64,000 nt of DNA from positions 16,919,060-16,983,059 of the forward strand of contig OX442314.1 of assembly GCA_949358305.1 (NCBI GenBank), written 5' to 3'. The notes below the pieces were generated by a model. The model did not search any database. It was not told the origin of the DNA and saw only the letters and a program-made list of their open reading frames with translations. This document shows positions 1 through 11,702 of this stretch, piece by piece. Position 1 is the stretch's first letter, and the number at the start of each line of letters is the position of its first letter. The translations under genes were made by a program, and so were the position numbers. Source of the DNA: Strigamia acuminata (lineage: Eukaryota; Arthropoda; Chilopoda; Geophilomorpha; Linotaeniidae).

Positions 1-1674
1 AGGAATAAAGTGCACAAATTTAAACTCACCTCAGTCGTAACCTTTCAAAATAAGAAATGAAATAGTTATGAGTTAGTAATTTTTTTATTATTATTAAAGT
101 TAATTACTTTTGGACCAGGCACTGAATCGACTTGTTTCAGCTTAAGACAGATTTCTTGTCTACCAAGAAACTTTCCAGCAAGAACGGGATTTGGACCAAC
201 AGCGGCAATATTCGTTGTAGGATTTGAAAAATCATCCATATCTGTTGAGCTTTCAAATTCTGAATGTTGAGGTGGCAATTCAGGTGACACAGGAGCTGTT
301 GCAAATAAATCAAGCGATTTCTGAAAATATAATTATGTAAATTTTCCGCTTGATTAATTGCTCTAAAACAGCCTTACTTTTGAATCCGCTGAATCGTTGG
401 AAGAAACTGATCGCGCGTACGTTCTCGCTTGCGTTGGAAATTCATCCGTATAAAAACTAAATCCTTCAACGTAAAACTTCTTATTATTAAAAGCTGCATT
501 TTCGTATATATTCTTCTGGCAATTTTGTTTCACGTGTTCTTCCGTTCCCGCTTCGTCGAAATAATCAATTCTAAACAAATTAATAAATTTAAATAAAAAG
601 TTAATTATTTTAAAACATCCATTTTTTACTTTTTAAATCGAAATTCAACGGCAACTCCATGTTGACTATCTTTTGGTACGTGTTCAACACGAAAAACAGT
701 ATCGATAAAACGAACTTTGATGCGACTTAAAACTATCGAGAGAAAAAAGAAATACTATAAAACTCGGTAAAAAAAAAGAATCATAATTATTTAATTTTTG
801 TGACCCCAACCAAAAGGTTCCGTGACCCCAACCAGAAGGTCCCTTGACCCCAACCATGGATCCCTCTTCCAACAATACAGCTCAGGATTAGAGTCACTAA
901 TCCCTTTTCTTCACCTCACAAATTTTTGTTTTAAAAATGACTAGACTAAAATACTGATCGTGCCAAGCTTCTGTAAAGTTTAAATAAAATACCACACGCA
1001 CCAAATCTAAAACAGTTATGGATGACAAAAACAGATACAACAGTATACTGTACGATATATAAATTAAACCTTTACCAGATTCAATTGCTTGTGCAAATAT
1101 CTCTAATCCTTCGAACGATTGATTCACAGTCTCTGAATCCGCACCTAAATCTTGTTTAAGACATTCCTGAGCTAACTGAATGCTTGTGGCCATACTACTC
1201 CAATCGAACATACATCCTGTAAAAAATAAAGAAAAACATTAAAATAAAAGTGATGATTTGCCGTGTTTATGTTTACTCACCATTATTATGGCGCTGCTTT
1301 GGCTGAACAGTAACGGACAATCCATGTACTTCGACATAACTACTCTCTTTTAAAATGTGAAGCCATGGCACGCTGACAGTAATATTCGCTATGTATCCAT
1401 CAACAAATTCTACTGGAAGTTGATAAGTCTCACCAATCTCGTTCAAGGTCTAAAATAAACACGATTTTCATGCAATCTGAACAACAAACTGCGCAATGTT
1501 AAAACTTACATCAACATCTAAATGAACGTCTGTTAACGTCGCTGTCCCATCGAATAAAGCAACACTCAATTGTTCGTACGAACCTTTCTCCTGCAAGAAT
1601 TCGCCCAAATAGCGTCGCAAAAGATAATTGCATATCTTAACTTTAAAAGGTTCCGAAATAAATCCCCACGACAT
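1..1674 (-). CDS. ATG2: ATG2 autophagy lipid-transfer protein, N-terminal exons (partial)
   Basis: ATG2 is a rod-shaped lipid-transfer protein that bridges the endoplasmic reticulum and the growing autophagosome. The start ATG at 1674 opens a chorein-type N-terminus (MSWGFISEPFKVKICNYLLR, then RYLGEFLQEK) typical of ATG2. Exons read on the minus strand at about 1674-1511, 1449-1280, 1216-1075, 734-632, 570-378 and 322-100. They give ATG2-like blocks including SSMATSIQLAQECLKQ and VLSRIKVRFIDTVFRVEHVP, each with GT-AG borders. The gene runs off the left edge, so only about the first 300-330 residues are here. VPS13 shares the chorein fold, but the SSMATSIQLAQECL segment fits ATG2 better. No breaks seen. 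Confidence 0.85.
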
Positions 1675-2040
1675 TTCGTTTCACATGAGTTGCAACAATC
1701 ACGCGTTATCGGGATAAATAAGCCACATCTATCGTGCACAGCTGACCAAATTAAACAGATTACGGATTATTGGAAAAGAGTTACATGCGTCATTACTAGC
1801 TACCTAACGTATGGAAATATGAATTTGTGTGACGAATGTTTATATTGAAGCCGTGCCAGGTGCTAGCACAGTTGAGTTGTTTTTCAACACCACCTATTGA
1901 CAACACGACCAAATACCAGTTACCATAGGCAGCGCGTCGAGACAAGACGTTATAAACAATTGTGTGTTGGTGTGCACCTGATGAATACGTGCTTTATTGA
2001 TTGCTGAAACCCCACGATTAATTAATTAACTGCAATAGTC
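1675..2040. promoter_or_regulatory. Divergent promoter region between ATG2 and PDE6D
   Basis: This 366-base gap separates the ATG2 start (minus) from the PDE6D start (plus), so it must hold both 5' UTRs and a shared or back-to-back promoter. I see no clear TATA box or other named element. The only ORF across it (1570-1848, plus) overlaps the ATG2 first exon and looks like chance. Confidence 0.5.
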
Positions 2041-2860
<820 letters not shown>

Positions 2861-3152
2861 CGTTCTCAATGCAAATACTGTATATCCGTTTCTTTTAACT
2901 GGTTTAAACCTTGTATTTTATTAACTCTAGAAGTTAATCTAGAAAAAAAAACAACCAAATGTATTCCTTATTTATGAATCATTCCGTAATCAGTGATTTG
3001 TTTGTTACAATGTTCTGTTATATTTTTGAAAGCACGTACTGAATGTGATGTTGAAGAATAAAACGTCTTTATTACTTTAATTAAGTATTAATGACCTACC
3101 ACATGACCTAATTACAACTGTACAAACTCTAGGCAACGAGTAAAGAAATCAA

Positions 3153-3886
3153 TTAATCAAAGCCAGCATTCTCAGCAACCTCGTCCGACACTCTTCGGTA
3201 TTGTTTAATGTATTTGGCAGTAAAAGGACGGTAATACCAACCTTGGTAATCTCCTTCAGAGGCCATCATTTCTTGTACGCGAGTTTCGATGATTCTGTTC
3301 AAAATAAAACGTTTATCAATACAAACGGTAAACGAGTGAGCTTATAAACAAGTGAAACCTAATATTTCGCTTATCATATTCCTCTTTAAGCATGTGCATA
3401 CTCTTCTCATACTCTTGTTGATATGTGGGATATATGTACTTTGCCATCCACCTCTTAATTGGATGCTGGAAAAAAGATTTTATAAATCGCATTCGTGTAT
3501 CATTATATAATCCATTTACTTTGTGATATTCCCACGGCTCTGGTGTATACCCTTCAGGGATTTCGGCCAATTCAGCCGGGCCAATAAATATCTCGCAGTA
3601 TGCAACGAGGCTGAGAATGGGAATAAAACCCACCATGCAGTACAAATTGATCATATCCTTCATAGTGTTCCATTGAAAACGACTCGGTTTAATTATCATC
3701 ACACGTTTTGCGGCCATTTGCCGATTTTGCACTGCAATAAAAATATATATAAACAAAAATGAAAAATTAGTCCGTTTTTTTTCCCCCTAAATGCGTTTTA
3801 CTTAAACATTGGTTTATTTTAGGTGTCAGTATTTTCTTGCAGACATTAGTCGCAGCTCGAAACGGTAAAACACTGAGGACCGCCAT
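3153..3886 (-). CDS. NDUFB5: Mitochondrial complex I subunit NDUFB5 (SGDH)
   Basis: NDUFB5 is an accessory subunit in the membrane arm of mitochondrial complex I. The first exon (start 3886) reads MAVLSVLPFRAATNVCKKIL, a plausible mitochondrial presequence. It is spliced to an exon with RVMIIKPSRFQWNTMKDMIN, one hydrophobic segment (LYCMVGFIPILSLVAYCEIF), and the diagnostic GPAELAEIPEGYTPEPWEY. The C-terminal part (IKRWMAKYIYPTYQQEYEKS) and a last exon ending ENAGFD then a stop at 3155-3153 complete it. About four coding exons with GT-AG introns. It is head to head with SPAG7 across about 220 bases. The downstream ATG at MAAKRV could be an alternative start, but it would lose the presequence. 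Confidence 0.9.
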
Positions 3887-4106
3887 TTTGCTTGCTTTCG
3901 CCGCTAAGTCCAATCACGAGATGAGCAACAATATTGACCTGGTTCAAATGAAAAAAAAAATTAGATTTGAGTAAAGACATAAAATTTAATAACAGAATTT
4001 ATATTTATTTCTGCTTTACACGTCGTAAAATTTTATATTGCGTACAGTCGCAGTGTCCTCGAGTGTCCCGCAGCCGCATGCGCACAAAGTATTTTAAAAG
4101 AGGAAA
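3887..4106. promoter_or_regulatory. Divergent promoter region between NDUFB5 and SPAG7
   Basis: The 220 bases between the two start codons must contain both 5' UTRs and both promoters. There is a more GC-rich patch at about 4045-4085, consistent with a TATA-less housekeeping promoter. No specific element is recognised. Confidence 0.45.
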
Positions 4107-5069
4107 ATGGCCGATCTTTTGGGCTCGATTCTTAATTCGATGACAAAACCGCCTACTGTTGGAAACAGACAGAAAGAGCAACTAAAAAGTAATATTCATT
4201 TAAAATGATAATCAAGCTGCTGCTAACTCATCCTAAAATTTTAGAACAAAAAGAAGTACTTGAAAAAAAGCATCTTGAAGAAAAAAAGAAACTCAATTCA
4301 TTCAGACAAAAAGTAAATAGAATATAATTTTCTGAATCGTGGTAACAACTTTTTACTATATTTATTAGGTCGAAGAAGATATTAATAGTTTCATCCAGGA
4401 TCCAACTCGTCATAAATATAAATTCGAGCCTATGAACAAAGTCTGTCGAAGCATAGTGTAAAATTAATTTACAATCTTTGCAATGTGACAAACGATTAAC
4501 ATCGGCAATTACCTTTCAGACACGACATTGTAGAAGTAGCTGGCCTTGCAGCATTTTCCTTTGGCACAGACGAACTAGATCGGTACGTATATGTGTTTAA
4601 AAAGGAATTCGCGCCAAGTGACGACGAACTAGCCGCTTATCGCAAAGGCGAAGAATGGGATCCCGAGAAAGCAAAAGCAGAAAAACTGGTAATAAAAGCA
4701 TTTATCAAGTTCTAAAATTGGAAATAAATCCAATTATTCGTTCCAGCTTGCCAGTAGTCGCGTGGAAGATAAAAAACCAGCCGAGTTTACACCAAACAGT
4801 AATTACAGGGAGAAATACGAAAAACTCATTGGAAAAACATCGGCGAAAGAAGCTGCCAGAATCACCGTCCCCAACAAGCAGTTTGGAAATGGTAAATTGA
4901 ATATTTAAACTTAAATTACCGCTACACAAATTAATACGAACGAAAATCTTTAGTTCCGAGCGAAAATAAACGAGATCAACGATCGATCGAACAAGCCTTG
5001 GCAGATATAAAAGCCAAAAAGAAACTGAAGCTTTCGAAGCTGGAAGACGAAGACGAAGACTGCAAATGA
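4107..5069 (+). CDS. SPAG7: SPAG7-like R3H-domain protein
   Basis: SPAG7 (sperm-associated antigen 7) is a conserved nuclear protein with an R3H single-strand nucleic-acid-binding domain. Its molecular role is poorly defined. The start [20 protein letters not shown] is followed by a lysine-rich coiled stretch. Next comes the R3H-type region ([15 protein letters not shown]) with [20 protein letters not shown], and then [12 protein letters not shown]. The C-terminus is charged ([17 protein letters not shown]) with a stop at 5067-5069. About six exons are joined by small GT-AG introns (first exon ends 4187). Length, about 220 residues, fits the family. Confidence 0.9.
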
Positions 5070-5232
5070 AAGAAACTCAGCCATTTAATCAACCTTCCAG
5101 AATTAGTTTTCCCTTCATTTCTCTATCACTGCGTGTAATTAAAGAACAAACCAAAGAATTACTATAATAATACGTTTATAAAACATTTATAATTAAGTAT
5201 AAAAAAATGTCAGTTCAACAATTCATTAAATA

Positions 5233-6936
5233 TCAAACATCAGAAACAAAACGAGTTGTACTTTCGCACGAACTTAAACGGTTCGAATTCTGCAAATAAT
5301 CAGGACTGAATTGCATCTCGGGCTGAAAGTACTCGGGCGGACATGATAATCGGTTCGGATTGGATGATGCCAATGTCACGTACAAAGGCCACTTGGTTTC
5401 GTCTAACGACTGGAAGCTTTGAGAGTGTTTTGGATTTAAGTTGTACGCGTACTCCAAGTCTCGCGACGGATCTATACAGTTTATATTAGACAGCGATTCG
5501 TGTCTAAACGCAGGAGGCGGTTGTCGTTGTTGCTGCAACTGATGAATTATTTGGTGCGTCGATCCGAACCGCGGTCTGATGCCCCTCACGGACGGCCGAC
5601 GACATATTTCCATAAAAGCGTCGTTCGGCTCGGGCGTATACCTCTGGCGAACACGTTCGATTCGCTCCCAATCCTGTTGCACGAACCTCTCCAATTCGTC
5701 TACGTTGTCGTTCACTTGATCGTCGTGATGGTCGTTCGCACAGTGGTCCCACAATTTACTGCTCATTTTCCACTCGCGCACGTCGCCGGGCACGTCCACT
5801 TCTTTCGGACTGGAATAAACATCTTTTAAAGGGCATCGAGTGTTCATCATGTCGTGCACTTCTTGTAGATCCAATCGCGGTAAAGAATTCATCGCGGCTG
5901 CCACTTCGCCGCTCGTTTGACTCGTTTTTGCGTCGTCCGAATCTCGAGTGAGTAATCGCAGTTTATCCATGATGGAAGGCACTTGGCTGCATGGTTTTGT
6001 CTCCTGCGTTTTTCGTCTGGTGTTGGCGCACTGCGTTAAACTCCGTCTTAAGGCAGTTCGTTCCAAGCATTTGCGAACGGCAGAATTACTTCTCAGCTCG
6101 CACGTTCGATGCGACGGCGAATCGTCGTCGGATTTCGTTTTGTGTAGCTGGTAGCGACGTTGAGACTGTTGTATCGACTCTTCGTTACGTTTATTTTCCT
6201 CGCTCGTCATGAGGATGACGGTATCCTGCGACGAATTCGTCTCGGAATCGCTGTCCAAGTTATTCGCGTCCATCATCATGTGTTCCAGGTGGGATAAATT
6301 ATCCCCAGTGACACTTAGATCTAGGAAATCGTCAGATACTGCCTTGGAATCTTCGTCGTCGTCTTTATTTTTATCAAATTCATCCCAAAAGTTGTCCTCC
6401 ATTTTTATGTCAAAACTCGAGTCGATTAGACTAATTAAATTACTTATTGGTTCTGATGTTTCGTTACAAATCACAGGTTTATCACTGAAACTGACGTGTA
6501 AATTTTTTTTGTTTCTTTCACGCTTCAGAATTGAGCGCAGCGTCCCTGAATCACTGCCATTAGCGTCTCCATTACTCGATGACGGAACCTCTTCCTGTTT
6601 CGCAGGCGTTTCGCTTCGTTCGGGCACAACATCGGGCAAATCAACGTCTTGTTTATCATTAAAATCTTCGTTGTTTTCATCGTCCATTTCGTTTAAATCT
6701 CCCTCACTGTTATTATCAGAATCGTCCTCAGTTGTCACAACTTCTGCACTTATCATTTTGTTCGCGTCCTTTTCTTGATAATTTTTCTCGTCGTTCGGTA
6801 CAATGTCTGGCGACTCAGCCTCGCCCGTGTTTCTCTGCTCAAAAAATTCCTCGTTATTGTCCTCATCGTTTTGCTTCGTTTCACTTGAATCGGACGAGCA
6901 ATTGATTTCCAATACATCCTGGCCAGCATTATTCAT
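5233..6936 (-). CDS. Uncharacterised acidic disordered protein with a SILK/VSF pair (possible PP1 regulator)
   Basis: An uninterrupted 567-residue frame starts MNNAGQDVLEI at 6936. I do not recognise the family. The first 200 residues are very acidic and Asp/Asn/Glu-rich, so probably disordered. Around residues 134-155 lies SILK, a short basic linker, then LHVSF followed by SDKP. SILK upstream of an RVxF-like motif is the known docking arrangement for protein phosphatase 1; the second motif here is degenerate (LHVSF, no Arg/Lys just before the valine). A helical segment (DELERFVQQDWERIERVRQR) lies near residue 420, then Gln/Pro-rich low complexity. Probably single exon. Coding bias supports a real gene: the frame is long, open and more GC-rich than its surroundings. 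PP1 binding is inference only. Confidence 0.7.
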   Translation of the reverse strand: MNNAGQDVLEINCSSDSSETKQNDEDNNEEFFEQRNTGEAESPDIVPNDEKNYQEKDANKMISAEVVTTEDDSDNNSEGDLNEMDDENNEDFNDKQDVDLPDVVPERSETPAKQEEVPSSSNGDANGSDSGTLRSILKRERNKKNLHVSFSDKPVICNETSEPISNLISLIDSSFDIKMEDNFWDEFDKNKDDDEDSKAVSDDFLDLSVTGDNLSHLEHMMMDANNLDSDSETNSSQDTVILMTSEENKRNEESIQQSQRRYQLHKTKSDDDSPSHRTCELRSNSAVRKCLERTALRRSLTQCANTRRKTQETKPCSQVPSIMDKLRLLTRDSDDAKTSQTSGEVAAAMNSLPRLDLQEVHDMMNTRCPLKDVYSSPKEVDVPGDVREWKMSSKLWDHCANDHHDDQVNDNVDELERFVQQDWERIERVRQRYTPEPNDAFMEICRRPSVRGIRPRFGSTHQIIHQLQQQRQPPPAFRHESLSNINCIDPSRDLEYAYNLNPKHSQSFQSLDETKWPLYVTLASSNPNRLSCPPEYFQPEMQFSPDYLQNSNRLSSCESTTRFVSDV

Positions 6937-7461
6937 TATTCTTTTCGACGTTAGGCCTAAACTTACTGCGTCGTCGTCAAACCTAGTCTCGAAAAATCTC
7001 GGACCCGAACGAGATTTATGAAATGTGAGCTCAACCTGATTACACGCAACACTAATCTTTTTTTTTTTTCAAAATAAATGTGTTAAATTTTACATTAATC
7101 CGTAAATAGCCGTGACGAAAAAAATTACGAGCAAAATCGTTCACCTTTTGTTCGGGTATAATACATAAAAATTATTCGTGTTTTCAAATACTAGTGTTTG
7201 TTAAAATTGCACAATGCAACATGAACCGTAAACTTTTTTTTTCCGTTTTTATTTTATTGGTTATTGAATAACAAAAGTTTTTTCGTACATATGTATTTGC
7301 ACCATGTTAAACATAAAACAAGAAGCCTTACAAATTCAACGATGCAATTTGAGTAACTCGACCTTAACTTGAGTCTGAAAAGGAAGATGGTGGGTTTCTG
7401 AAATTAAAAACAATGATTATTTTGTAGGCAAAAAAAATAATTTTTTTTACCGATTAATTCC
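6937..7461. other. Intergenic: promoter of the 5.2 kb gene and 3' flank of 4G-6
   Basis: No gene is supported here. About 7130-7360 is a diverged copy of the eIF4G 3'-flank sequence that recurs near 20.9, 27.9, 37.2 and 44.2 kb (shared run TTTTTATTTTATTGGTTATT and flanks). On the minus strand it supplies AATAAA-type poly(A) signals near 7250 for 4G-6. The end near 7020 lies directly upstream of the acidic-protein gene. Confidence 0.5.
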
Positions 7462-9971
7462 TCATCTTGAACTTTCCATGCCATCCATCGTACATCTGTA
7501 TACCAATCAATTACTATCTCATCAATATAATGAATGAATAACAAAACTTGCCTATTTGCAGGAGCAGATGATTTACTCTCTGGTACTTGATCCGCCACTG
7601 CTTCCAGGACTCCAACCGCCAAATTATGACAACCCGGGCCCAGTTGTATGTCCTCATCAACATCAGCCTAAAATTAAAAACATAATCGGATTAAATAAAT
7701 CCTTCGGTAAAAATGTCACCTTGTACCATGCTCAATTTCAATTTTTGTGGATCGATGCGACTGCTGTTTTTACTGCCAACTGTATTCCAACCGTCCTCAC
7801 CCATGCTTGATCCGCCACCCATACCTCCAAAACCACAAACAAACCGGCCGTGAGAATAATTTACACGCAGCTAAATAAGATTTTTACTTTTTCGTTTATC
7901 TTCAATTCGTTGGTGAGATTGAGGTTGAGTTAAAGACATTTCTTTTTCCAAAACTTCTCTTTCCGCTTTTACATGAATTTGATCGGAAGTTTTTAGATTA
8001 CCGTCATCTCTTCTAGGGACCCAATTATTTTGTCGCAAATCGATGACATCTTGCAACATGAAATAAACTCTCGGCGATGTTTGTCGTTTATTAATAATTT
8101 CCTTCATCATGTGAATGTAAGAGTTCATCTTATCACCCTACAAAAAATGAACATAAACACCGCCAATTTTTTAAAATTGTAGTTCAATTTTCACTTGCCA
8201 CTGGTTCTTTATTATTGCTTTTGCTCTTCTCTGGATCAATGTCCTTTCCGATAATTGTTAACAATATGCACAAACATTCTAATGAATCGTCATCTTCCTG
8301 ATTGAGCAATTTTTTTAGGCAAATATGCATGATGGTAGCAGTGAGCATACGCAACTTAAAAAGTTCGCCAATAAATCTACGCGAAATAAAGAAACATTAT
8401 TTTCTAGAACTATTTTCGACAATCAACACGATAAATTATTCAACCTGATATTCCCTAGCGATCTCCTTTTCGCTTTTCTTTCCAAATCCTCCAATTCTTC
8501 GTCCAATTCACGTTTCTTAGCTTCATCCTATAACAATAACATTCGTTTCGTTATTCACATGCTGCCTTAAAAACCCCCTCAATATTCTCACATCAAGAAA
8601 CATTTTCTTGGCTCTCTTGATTCTCGCAACATCATCGGCAGTGTCTCTTTCAAATTCCTTCTGGCATTTATTGAGCAGTAATTTACGAAAGTTTACAAAG
8701 TCATTATCTTGATTTCCTGTAGGGACTTTTTTCATAGCTAGACATTTGCATAAGTAAGCAACACTAAAATTAGGTTCATCTAATGCCTGGAAAAAAATTG
8801 ACACAAAGTCAACAATAATTCTACTTGGCAAAACAAATACCTACTTACTTTTTCAAATACTAAGTCAATAACACCCATTAGCCTCTCTTCAGTGTCTATA
8901 CTTAAATCGTTTACTTTTTTCGATAATGTGTTAAACTTCTGCGGTGTCAACTCATTGAGAATACCTCCGACTCTTTTATATAAATCCTAAGAATATTCAA
9001 AAAAGTTAACACAATACAGTTTCCGAATAAAACGTATTCCTTACCTCGGTCTTAAGAGCCTCGGTGTCTGTATCCTTGCCAAATTTATGAGTTTGCTTCC
9101 ATGCATTCTCAGACTTGTTCAATCGCACATCAGGATTGGAAGATAACAGATCAATCTCCTTCTTTTGCTCAGTTTCAGCAACTTGCTGGCTTAGGCAACG
9201 GTTAACTTGAGCCTGATAAAATTTCATTAGCACGAAAATAAAATAGATAAATAAATAAAAAAGCGGCAAAACACTTACGTTCCTAAGTGCCCTATTAGAA
9301 ATTATATATTCACATTTGAAATCTGTTACAGGAAGATGAAGGCTTTTAGACCCAGCTGGACTAACGGGTCGCTCAAACGGTTTTGTTTTATTAGACTTTA
9401 AAAACAACATCAAACTTAACTTAAACATAAATGTTAAACTTAAATATTAAACTGAAAAAAAAACCTCTACCTCTCTTATATAAATCTTACGAACATTCAA
9501 AAACATTAGCACAATGCAGTTAACTCATTTCCTTACTTCGGTTGTAAGTGTGTCGGTATCGGTATCTGTATCTTCGCCAAATTTGTAAGTAGGCTTACAT
9601 GCATTCTCAGGCTTATTCAATCGCATATCAGGATTGGAAGATGGGCATGTTTGAACAATCTTTTTTTTCTTGATTAAGTTGGTGACAAGTTCATCTAGCA
9701 ATTTCTTGTGGCCTGGTTTGATCTTGAATTTCTCGCAGAAATCGTAAAACATTCCATACACTTTGACACTTTTAAGTGGTTCAGCTTGCTTAATAACCTC
9801 TGCATTTTCAATTAAAAACACTTCAATTTCATTAACTTCTGTTAATGAACTTAAACTATGTTCATTATCGTATCCAGTAATTTCTAAGCAAAAACGAACT
9901 TCTTCCGGCAGAAGTAATAATGTTTCCTTAAAACCCGAGTTGTTAACGGCACCTTGATCTTCGTTGTCCAT
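7462..9971 (-). CDS. 4G-6: chimeric MIF4G-only eIF4G paralogue with novel N-terminal domain
   Basis: The start ATG at 9971 ([11 protein letters not shown]) opens an exon ending near 9541 that encodes a helical domain not found in eIF4G (see 4G-3). It joins eIF4G exons [88 protein letters not shown] and the Gly-rich [16 protein letters not shown]. The eIF4E-binding exon is absent, and so are MA3 and W2. The Gly/Ser linker exon is read in a shifted frame and then restored by compensating indels. The next exon hits a stop (MESSR, TGA at 7464-7462), where the complete gene reads [10 protein letters not shown] and on into MA3. The product is about 600 residues. An upstream in-frame ATG at 10013 exists, but the sister genes do not share it. 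If made, it could bind eIF4A through MIF4G without cap recruitment. Function is inferred; splicing is unproven. Confidence 0.65.
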
Positions 9972-10073
9972 GACAGAAATCTGGATGGAGATGCTGCGGT
10001 AAACTTTCAACAAGCACTCCCGGCCTCAAGGTAGAACTGGTCGTGTAATCAGTGTGGTCCCGTGTGGTTCTCT

Positions 10074-10456
10074 GAGCATAGTTAAGGGAATTCCCCTCAT
10101 CTGTGCAGTAGGCGTTGGGGACAGGGAGCTCCTCAGCCAGGAGTGATTAATGCTGTTTTCTTAATGTTTTTTTCTGCCCCCCTTGTTGACTAATGCATGT
10201 TGACTAATGCGCTGGCCCCCCTTGATTCCCCTTCCCCTTGCAAACCTCACCTTACTGTTTTTTTAATGTGATGGGGAATTGGGCACTTACTTGTTAGTCG
10301 CGATATGGTTAGTATGCATTAGTCATTCCTGGTTTTGTGGTTTGTGTCTGTAATTTTACCCAACAATACACAAAAAACCAAGTCACTCCTGGCTGAAGTG
10401 CCCCCTGTCCCCAATGCCTACTGCACAGATGAGGGGAATTCCCTTAATCTATACTC
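10074..10456. repeat. Foldback element with about 73-base inverted arms
   Basis: The left arm (10074-10146) and right arm (10383-10456) are near-perfect reverse complements. Both contain AAGGGAATTCCCCTCATCTG and GGGGACAGGG-type blocks. They enclose about 236 bases with smaller nested inverted pieces (ACTAATGCAT and ATGCATTAGT). It lies just upstream of 4G-6, where the sister genes carry only a single 36-base palindrome. It may be a foldback/MITE-like element or a local inverted duplication. I did not identify a clear target-site duplication. Confidence 0.7.
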
Positions 10457-10557
10457 AGAGTTTTGTGCCTATAGAAAATTAGATTTTACGGTAACATTCG
10501 TTTTTACCAATAAAATTGGTTTTTCCATATAAAAAATTCGTTTTAATCCAATACAAA

Positions 10558-10834
10558 TTCATTTTTGGACAAAAAATTCACTTTTGGACAAAAAATTCAC
10601 TTTTGGACAAAAAATTCACTTTTGGACAAAAAATTCATTTTTGGACAAAAAAATTCATTTTTGGACAAAAAATTCATTTTTGGACAAAAAATTCATTTTT
10701 GGACAAAAAATTCATTTTTGGACAAAAAATTCATTTTTGGACAAAAAATTCATTTTTGGACAAAAAATTCATTTTTGGACAAAAAATTCATTTTTGGACA
10801 AAAAATTCATTTTTGGACAAAAGATTCATTTTTA
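10558..10834. repeat. 19-base minisatellite (TTCATTTTTGGACAAAAAA)
   Basis: About 14-15 head-to-tail units of TTCATTTTTGGACAAAAAA run through this stretch. The first three or four units carry C for T at position 5, and one unit has an extra A. Because 19 is not a multiple of three, all three forward frames read as repetitive peptide. These are chance translations. Degenerate unit-like pieces lie just upstream (10470-10557). Confidence 0.95.
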
Positions 10835-10839
10835 GTTGA

Positions 10840-11345
10840 ACCTTGGTGGTAAATCAAGTTGACTTGAGAAAAACACAGAATGACCACTCCGCCTTTGATG
10901 TTTACTGAAGTGATTGTTGGGTCAGCGACTGCAGGCAACCAGCAGCGGCGATGGTGATTCCGTGGCAACAAGCAAGAAACAAGCAGGAAATCACAGAATA
11001 ACACAGAATGGCCACTTCACCGCCGTGAGCACCAGGAATGCATCAGTGTCATCTTGTGGCAATTTATGCCCCAATGCAGACAAACATTGTAAAAAACACT
11101 ACAATTCAGATTTCGTAAGATTTCAAGATTTGTCGTCAAAATATAATTATCTACCCTTCAGACTTTAAACATTTTGCTCAATTTTGCTACAATTTGTGAA
11201 ATTTTATGGATCTCCAGGATCTCGGAGATTTCATGGATTTCAAAGCCATTTTGCTTATCAAAATACAAGAAAAAATAAATTTTAATCGACTTAAAAATCA
11301 AGTAGCCATCTTAAGAAACAATACGAGTGATTAAGTACAAAAATG
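10840..11345. repeat. Collapsed eIF4G 3'-flank relic
   Basis: No gene is supported. About 11030-11100 matches the post-promoter sequence found at 19.1 and 35.4 kb. About 11150-11260 matches the stretch that hosts the hAT MITE elsewhere, but here it has no insertion (CAGACTTTAAACATTTTGCT). About 11260-11330 matches the 3' UTR of 4G-1. The intervening flank present in the other units is missing, so this looks like a deletion-shortened copy. Confidence 0.6.
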
Positions 11346-11600
11346 AATCGAGTCTGGCGGATTTCAGTACTGCTTTCCTGGACCAGTTTCTGATCACATT
11401 CGGATTGGTCAGGTCTGTTTTAGTTTCATAACTTTCGATTAATTATTCTTAAAGTTGAGATGGCTGTGATGTGTGCTGATGCATCTGAACCTGCGCCGGT
11501 GGTTGTTGATGTTGCAGTTGTTGCGATACCTGTTCCGTGACTACGGTTTGACCGATTGTGCTAGCAACTTTGAGTCGCAAATTGAGCAGCTATGTCACTC
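11345..11600 (-). pseudogene. Decayed eIF4G N-terminal exon
   Basis: The minus strand shows a broken relative of the 4G-1 exon at 51272-51920. Recognisable pieces are [26 protein letters not shown] and LTNPNVI. An extra A in the CAAAGTTGCT region shifts the frame, and the end of the exon is missing. It lies directly after the 4G-5 stop codon, so it is the abandoned continuation of that unit. Confidence 0.7.
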
Positions 11601-11702
11601 GCTCTCAGTTGTAAAAAAATTAATACATGAATAATTATAATTAAGATAAAATAAACAAAACAAAAGCGCCGCAATGGCATTTTCAATTTTATAGCCCACT
11701 AG

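Noticed and set aside
5500-6778. Long plus-strand and alternate minus-strand frames over the acidic-protein gene
   Set aside because: They are shadows of the 567-residue frame, whose acidic codons read as Ser-rich peptide on the other strand.
10516-10852. Repetitive forward proteins (FGQKIHFWTKNSFLD repeats)
   Set aside because: All three frames are open because a 19-base repeat lacks stops. This is chance translation of a minisatellite.
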